Under the pieces are notes generated by a model, which saw only the letters and a list, made by a program, of their open reading frames with translations, had not been told where the DNA came from and did not search any database. DNA of 37,500 nucleotides from Tubiluchus corallicola (Eukaryota; Priapulida; Priapulimorpha; Priapulimorphida; Tubiluchidae): positions 1 to 37,500 of the forward strand of contig JAQGDQ010000370.1 in the NCBI GenBank assembly GCA_030141605.1, given 5' to 3'. Made by a program: the position numbers and the translations under genes. Each line of letters starts with the position of its first letter. Position 1 is the first letter of the stretch. Shown in pieces: positions 32,705 through 37,500 of this stretch.

Positions 32705-33125
32705 TAGGGGTGAGGATCGAACGTTCGAGTTCGAACGCTCGAATTCGATTCAAACGAGTTTTTTCAGTTCGAACTCGATTCGAATCCAAAACTGTAGATT
32801 CGAATAATTCAGCACTTCAATCACACATGTTCCTGTTCATTAAAACGATTGAAACATCATGTAATTAGCATAATTTAGCTGTGATTTCTGTGCACAACTT
32901 TAAACAAATTACCAGTCGTTTTATTGCAGAACAAAATCTAGTGACATGCATGATCTTTGTAAGACTAATTTTTGCTGGTGGTTCGAAAACTTGTTGGAAA
33001 ATCGTTCAATCTCAATTCGAATTCGGTTCGAATTCGAAACACTGAAGTTCGGTTCGATTCAAATTCGAAAGTCACAAATTCGGTTCGATTTGAATTCGCT
33101 TTCTGGTAGAGAATGCTCACTCCTA
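32705..33125 (+). mobile_element. hAT-like MITE with TAGGGGTGAGG ends, copy B
   Basis: Same element as 23879-24274: ends TAGGGGTGAG / CTCACTCCTA and TTCGAATTCG-rich sub-terminal repeats. Flanks TTAAGTAC and TTGAATAC (6 of 8) suggest an older insertion with a decayed 8-bp target duplication. Confidence 0.8.
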
Positions 33126-34232
33126 TTGAATACATGTACATAATTCATGCTGCATGCAAAAAATGAAACTAAAGCAGAAAAGTGAGGAAACCTCTACAAT
33201 TCATTACCGCCATTAAAAAAAGCAAAGAGCGCGGGTGTTAATCCGAGGCATGTTCTATTGTTTTATGTCATTAACGCTACCTCACTGCACGTGCTCAGAG
33301 ACAAAACTGTTTTCGTTCTTGTTAAATTATAGCTCTATATCGTAAAATGAATTTTTGATAATTGCGTAGGAATGTACTGTCGTGCACGGTAAAAATGCCA
33401 CACGTAAAATGGCACAGGTAAAAATGACACGGGTAAAAAATTGCACCTTTTTGCGAACATGTTAACCTCCTTAACCATATGTAATCATCATTAATTTGAA
33501 TCATCGTTAAAAATTTGTCACTAACGAACTAACTGTTGTTTTAATTTTTAACACGATACAAACAATAATAGGGGTACTTGGGTTGTCTGTTTATTAGTAT
33601 TTTGTGTCGCCAAAGCAACTATGACACTTTGTGTTGTAATTTTCTTTTTAAATTTTCCTCCAAATTCGGAAAGCTCTGGCAGGAACGAAAAGGAGTCTTC
33701 AGCTGGACTCCATTACTATGGCAACGACAGTAACGTTAGAAATCAGGTGCAACTAAATATTCATTACTAGCTAGTCAAAGTAAGTGATGCAATACAAAAT
33801 CAATCTTAGAAATCTTAAAAGTAGAATTCATAAAATAAAAATGACAGCCCGAGAATATATTTAACACGTGGCTTTTGTCTGTATGTATTTTTTGTATACA
33901 TACGTACGTATGTATAACACGTGTTACGTATTTCACTCTCTTTTGGCCGGGTACAAAACGATACATAAGTTTGCTATTTAGTATTTGTCATGTTTGATTG
34001 TCACAGTATTGATTTTTGTATACATTTTTAACACTGTACTTTACTTCAGTTCATTGTCACATAATTATGTCAAAAAGTTGCAAATATTGTATATGATTAA
34101 AAGCATGGTTGTTTCTTCAACACATTTCAGTTTCTGATCAACCCTTGTCAGTTGTAATATGAGAAACTGCAACACTAAGTTTGCTATTTAGTCTGTTTGC
34201 TTATCACAGTGTTGATTTGATTTTGTACATGT
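33126..34232. other. Gene-free stretch with short local repeats
   Basis: Contains about four copies of a GGTAAAAATGACAC-type unit (33388-33440), a palindrome-rich TATACATACGTACGTATGTATA (first base near 33895) and two copies, about 210 bp apart, of an approximately 50-bp segment starting AAGTTTGCTATTTAGT (33968 and 34177). No exon seen. Confidence 0.5.
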
Positions 34233-34454
34233 TGTTGCGAAGCCCTCGACTGGGAGCCGCCAGGGCGGGCAAGGGACGTGAAGCCGGCCGAGCAGTCAAC
34301 CTTCGTATGACCGCTGGCGGCTCCCAGGGGAGGTCTCCGCAACACTGGTGTCAGAAGTGGGATCAGTGTTGCGAAGCCCTCGACTGGGAGCCGCCAGGAG
34401 GGGGGGGGGCGAGTGACGCAAAGATGGTCGAGCAGTCAGTCTTCGTATGACCGC
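34233..34454 (+). mobile_element. Miniature LTR element: LTR, tRNA-Leu-type PBS, truncated second LTR
   Basis: A 112-bp unit (34233-34344) begins TGTTGCG and ends CGCAACA. One base later comes TGGTGTCAGAAGTGGGAT (34346-34363), which is complementary to the 3' end of a tRNA-Leu (CCCACTTCTGACA plus CCA) and so looks like a retrotransposon primer-binding site. At 34367 a second, diverged copy of the unit begins and runs to 34454. Inside the first LTR a perfect 14-bp inverted repeat, CTGGGAGCCGCCAG (34250-34263) and its complement (34314-34327), can form a hairpin. No coding region is left. Confidence 0.7.
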
Positions 34455-34689
34455 GCTGCATCCTACCAGGTAGTGCACCAGAAAAAAGACAAAAGATCAT
34501 TAATTAGGCTCAAACTATGCCGTACCTATCAAAACGACAACCGCTGCTAGGCACTGGAAAAAGCAGCACACATGGTGGACGCGACAACCAAGAGAGAGAT
34601 AGTGAAGTTTATTCACTTCTTTTATAGCAAATGGTGCACATGCGCAAAGCCAACTCTTAGTAAGCAATAAAGTATTTAACAATACACCA
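34455..34689. other. Unassigned sequence between LTR piece and LINE relic
   Basis: No feature recognised. Confidence 0.4.
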
Positions 34690-35240
34690 GAACAAAAGAA
34701 ATTTATTGGAGTTCAAAAGTCAAAATCCAAAGATTAAGATGACTAGGTCATCTTCTAAGATTACCAAATGAATCGCCTTAAAGAAATCCTTAAACCCTTG
34801 CAAAAAACTTCCTTGTAAACCTAAAACAACTGATAGCTAAGATAAATAAAGATGTTCAACAACTTCAACCAAATCTATCTTTAGGAGTAGAAGAACTTAC
34901 ACTGTTAGCTGCAGATATAAGTGGGTGGAATATTCTGATAAATGTTGATACCTCAATGCTTACAACAGGTGGAATGAGATTTTGAAGAAGAAGAAATAAA
35001 GATAAAACAGATGAGTATCACATAAAAAGGAATGGAGATGATGCGTGGAGGAAATATAAATACTTAGGCAGTCTTCTAGCAATAGATGAAGATATATCAA
35101 GAAGAAAAATCTTAGTACTAGCTGCATATTCCAAATTAACAAAAAAATTTGAAAGTAAGATGATCAGTTTAGATACAAAATTAAGAATCTTTGCTGCACT
35201 TGTTGAAATAATATTTTTTACACTGTATTTTTATGTAGGT
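34690..35240 (+). mobile_element. Relic of a LINE reverse transcriptase C-terminal region
   Basis: From 35046 one frame reads RKYKYLGSLLAIDEDISRRK, then AAYSKLTKKFESK and TKLRIFAALVEIIFF, the pattern KYLGS...D...RI..A...F that follows the reverse transcriptase core in RTE/CR1-like LINEs. Upstream to about 34690 the similarity is broken by stops and frameshifts. Inactive. Confidence 0.7.
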
Positions 35241-35404
35241 GATTGTTGCGTGTTAACATAACATTAACTATGTCGAAACGTTGCAGATGTTTGTGTCTGT
35301 ATAACAGCCATGTTTTTTCCTAAGTGAGTTCTGGCTGCTATTTTTATTTTAAGAATTCGTTTTCCCCGTCGCAAATCAAAATTCACAAACATTGAAGTTC
35401 TTAC

Positions 35405-35585
35405 CTTGTGATGCTGCGTATAAAAACTCGTCAGTTCAATGCTGTTAATCACGTCTTCGACTCGCTCTTTCGTTGAATTATCACCCACGGGAATCGCGTG
35501 AATGTTGTACTGCGCGCACAGGTAGCGCATGACCTCGTCCGGCGCCGTAAACAAGTCCTTCAGGTAACTATGGAAACCCCACTTT
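35405..35585 (-). CDS. SMC5: SMC5 internal exon (hinge domain)
   Basis: This exon on the minus strand is 181 bp, acceptor TTTGCAG, donor GTAAGA; it begins with the last base of a split codon and ends in phase 0. It encodes KWGFHSYLKDLFTAPDEVMR followed by YLCAQYNIHAIPVGDNSTKE and ends FYTQHHK. From knowledge of the family, this matches the SMC5 hinge (human pattern [33 protein letters not shown], here recognised in part). The next exon downstream is at 1275-1505. An ATG-initiated frame that extends beyond the exon into both introns is not the true limit. Confidence 0.93.
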
Positions 35586-35817
35586 CTGCAAATCAAAATA
35601 AAAATTCAGCCATGCACGTCATTAAATCATAACTTCGATATTTATAATTTTTATATTTCATATTTATTAATTAATAACTCTCAATGTTTCTGGAATTTTC
35701 GTAAAAGCCTCAAAGATTATAACTGCTTTACGCTTGGAACTACGAAGTTTCTAACTGGCAAATGAAAAATCCACTAGACAACAATATGATGTCACCAGTT
35801 TGACAGACACTTTAAGG
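35586..35817 (-). other. SMC5: Start of the upstream SMC5 intron
   Basis: AT-rich intron sequence before the acceptor of the hinge exon; no further exon of SMC5 is visible between here and the right edge. Confidence 0.5.
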
Positions 35818-36238
35818 CAGGGGTGTGCAAACTGCGGCCCGCGGGCCACTTGCGGCCCGTCGAGAGATCTTGTGCGGCCCGCAAAGAGGTTTGTCAACGT
35901 AATGAAAATGCGGCCCACGCGATCCAGCTGAAGTCTGCACCAATATCCCTTTTTTAGGGATAGTTTTTTCCTCTATATCGAATGGCATTAACCCTTACAA
36001 GACCGTTGTCACTCAATGTCACTGTCGGACATGACGAAATATATGGTTTTTAATATAAATATTAATAACTTCTAAAATAGTTTCTTGAGCGTAGTAGTAA
36101 TGATGTGCGCAAACTGGATGCAAAAAATCGTTATTAGGTCCTACTGTATTTGGCTCCTCGACCAAACTGCATGTGGCCCGCAGGAATTGCGGGAAAGTTT
36201 AATGTGGCCTGGCTAGCCAGATAATTTGCACACCCCTG
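35818..36238 (-). mobile_element. hAT-type MITE, copy 2 (inverted)
   Basis: Ends CAGGGGTGTGCAAA / TTTGCACACCCCTG with a perfect 8-bp target duplication CTTTAAGG (35810-35817 and 36239-36246). The interior matches copies 1 and 3 in reverse orientation, including the GCGGCCCGC blocks. No transposase. Confidence 0.93.
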
Positions 36239-36289
36239 CTTTAAGGTAATATAAAATTAATGTACATAGCACACTACATCATTTAAAAT

Positions 36290-36785
36290 CTCACCACTCT
36301 GAACAATAAAATACATTTAAAATTCATAAGATACATAAAATTTAAAAGACATTAAAAATTAAAAATAATTTACCGTAAAAAGTACAACTTAAACAAATGT
36401 GTTTTAAGATGTTGTTTTAAAACGATCTAATGAATTTGTAGAACGTGTAGCAACAGGTAAGTTATTCCAGAGGCCTGCAGCACAGACAGAAAAAGCTTTT
36501 TACCATAGAATAATGTATTAGGAAGTGGCTGATGTAAATTAATTTGTTCATTATCAATAGAACGAAGTGTTTGACTTATGTTACGGCATATTAAAAGATC
36601 AGTAAGGTACGCAGGTGCCAAATCATGTAGTATTTTGTAGGCGATGCAAAGAATTTTAAATTGAATTTGGAACATCATCGGCAACCAATGTAGCTCTCTT
36701 AAAATGGATATAATATGATAATATTTTCTAGTTTTTGTAATGAGACAGGCAGCAGAGTTCTCAATTAGTTGAAAAATAACTAATC
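36290..36785 (-). mobile_element. L2/CR1-like LINE C-terminal region
   Basis: The minus strand reads LIENSAACLITKTRKYYHII then RELHWLPMMFQIQFKILCIA, YKILHDLAPAYLTDLL and LRSIDNEQINLHQ, followed after a frameshift by sequence corresponding to LWN.LP and FK. This is the usual C-terminal end of L2/CR1 reverse transcriptases. A short AT-rich 3' UTR extends to about 36290. The 5' continuation lies beyond a hAT insertion. Confidence 0.85.
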
Positions 36786-36793
36786 GACTAGAC

Positions 36794-37295
36794 CAGGGGT
36801 GTGCAAGTTATCTGACTAGCGGGGCCACATTAAACTTTCCCGCAATTCCTGCGGGCCACAGGCAGTTTGATCAAGGAGCCAAGTACAGTAGGACCTAATA
36901 ACGATTTTTTTTTGCATCTGACCTGCGTACATCATTACTACTACACTCAAGAAACTATTTTAGAACTTATTAAAATTTATATTACAAACCATATATTTTT
37001 ACTTTCAGGACAGATAGTGGTAATTTCATTACAATGCATATTAGTAATGTGTATCACACAGTCTGTGTAGTACAGTGACATTAAGCTACAACCATCTTGT
37101 AAGGGTTAATGGCATCCGATCTAGTAGAAAAAACTACCCGCACTATCTTTGGGATCGTGGCACGGACTTCAGCTGGATACACTCAATTAATCGCCCGGGC
37201 CGCACTTCCATTAGGTTGATAAATCTCTTCGCGGGCCGCACAAATTCTCTTGACAGGCCGTAAGTGGCCCGAGGGCCGCAATTTGCACACCCCTG
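36794..37295 (+). mobile_element. hAT-type MITE, copy 3, inserted in the LINE
   Basis: Ends CAGGGGTGTGCAA / TTGCACACCCCTG, perfect 8-bp target duplication GACTAGAC (36786-36793 and 37296-37303), 502 bp. Same orientation and interior as copy 1 (ATCTGACTAGCGGGGCCACA). It interrupts the LINE reading frame just upstream (minus strand) of LVIFQLIEN. Confidence 0.93.
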
Positions 37296-37500
37296 GACTA
37301 GACAACAAGGTGGTGTCACTAGATTGAAAGACACTTTACGTTACTAAACGTATTTCTGATTTTCCCTTATTGTTTATGCACTGCTTAACCGAATTTACCT
37401 TTATGAACCTATTTTCAAACATTTTGCTTGGTTTTATTAAAAAATATAGAAACTGTAGCATATAGTGACTTCTAGGACAACCTGCATACATACACTAAAC
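37296..37500. other. Right edge: LINE continuation and AT-rich sequence
   Basis: The first few tens of bases continue the interrupted LINE on the minus strand (TTLLSS joining RLVIFQLIEN when the hAT copy and one target duplicate are removed). The rest shows nothing recognisable. Confidence 0.45.

Noticed and set aside
34340-34370. tRNA gene hinted at by GGTGTCAGAAGTGGGA
   Set aside because: Only the 18-mer complementary to a tRNA 3' end is present, with no cloverleaf or A/B boxes; its place after an LTR end fits a primer-binding site.
35264-35404. Downstream extension of the SMC5 hinge frame (VRTSMFVNFDLRRG...)
   Set aside because: It lies past a good GTAAGA donor, and the next SMC5 residues continue instead in the exon at 1275-1505.

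Overview
The window is AT-rich, intron-rich, repeat-rich animal DNA. The chemoreceptor family, the 5S-like sequence and the mix of non-LTR, pogo, hAT and LTR elements point to an invertebrate. The receptors' two phase-0 introns near the 3' end and the TYhhhhhQF motif suit arthropods or another protostome, but the species cannot be fixed from sequence alone.

Two things organise the window. First, two consecutive exons of SMC5 (SMC5/6 complex, genome maintenance) lie on the minus strand at 35405-35585 and 1275-1505. Their phases fit exactly and the joined reading follows SMC5 across the end of the hinge into the coiled coil. A single intron of about 33.9 kb therefore fills most of the window.

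Second, a cluster of gustatory-receptor-like (GR/GRL) seven-transmembrane genes sits inside that intron on the opposite (plus) strand. There are five intact large first exons: A 5359-6471, B 9242-10426, C 13621-14733, D 17613-18722 and E 28641-29768. Each encodes TM1-TM6 and each ends at the same codon (H-E/Q-K) with a phase-0 GT donor. I can find only two sets of downstream exons (exon 2 and exon 3 with TM7 and the TYhhhhhQF motif), one after D (20751-20903, 23619-23723) and one after E (30239-30391, 31990-32094). The simplest reading is that A, B, C and D are alternative first exons spliced to one shared 3' pair, as in Drosophila Gr28b, Gr39a and Gr23a, and that E is a complete later duplicate of D. 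A broken first-exon fragment (14907-15017) and broken exon-3 fragments (about 21075-21175 and 31905-31922) record further turnover.

Layout: 1-300 edge open frame; 296-1070 complex minisatellite; 1275-1505 SMC5 exon; 2155-5300 LINE remains, a hAT MITE and tandem repeats; 5359-18722 first exons A-D separated by a 5S-derived element, a pogo-type MITE and LINE tails; 18723-24280 D introns and shared exons 2 and 3, with a LINE fragment, a 300-bp CT tract and two pogo elements, one still carrying a transposase tail; 24280-27291 LINE pieces and a MITE; 27420-32340 the E duplicate block; 32705-35240 hAT-like MITE, miniature LTR/PBS tandem and LINE relic; 35405-35585 SMC5 exon; 35818-37295 two hAT MITEs with perfect 8-bp target duplications, one nested in an L2/CR1-like LINE.
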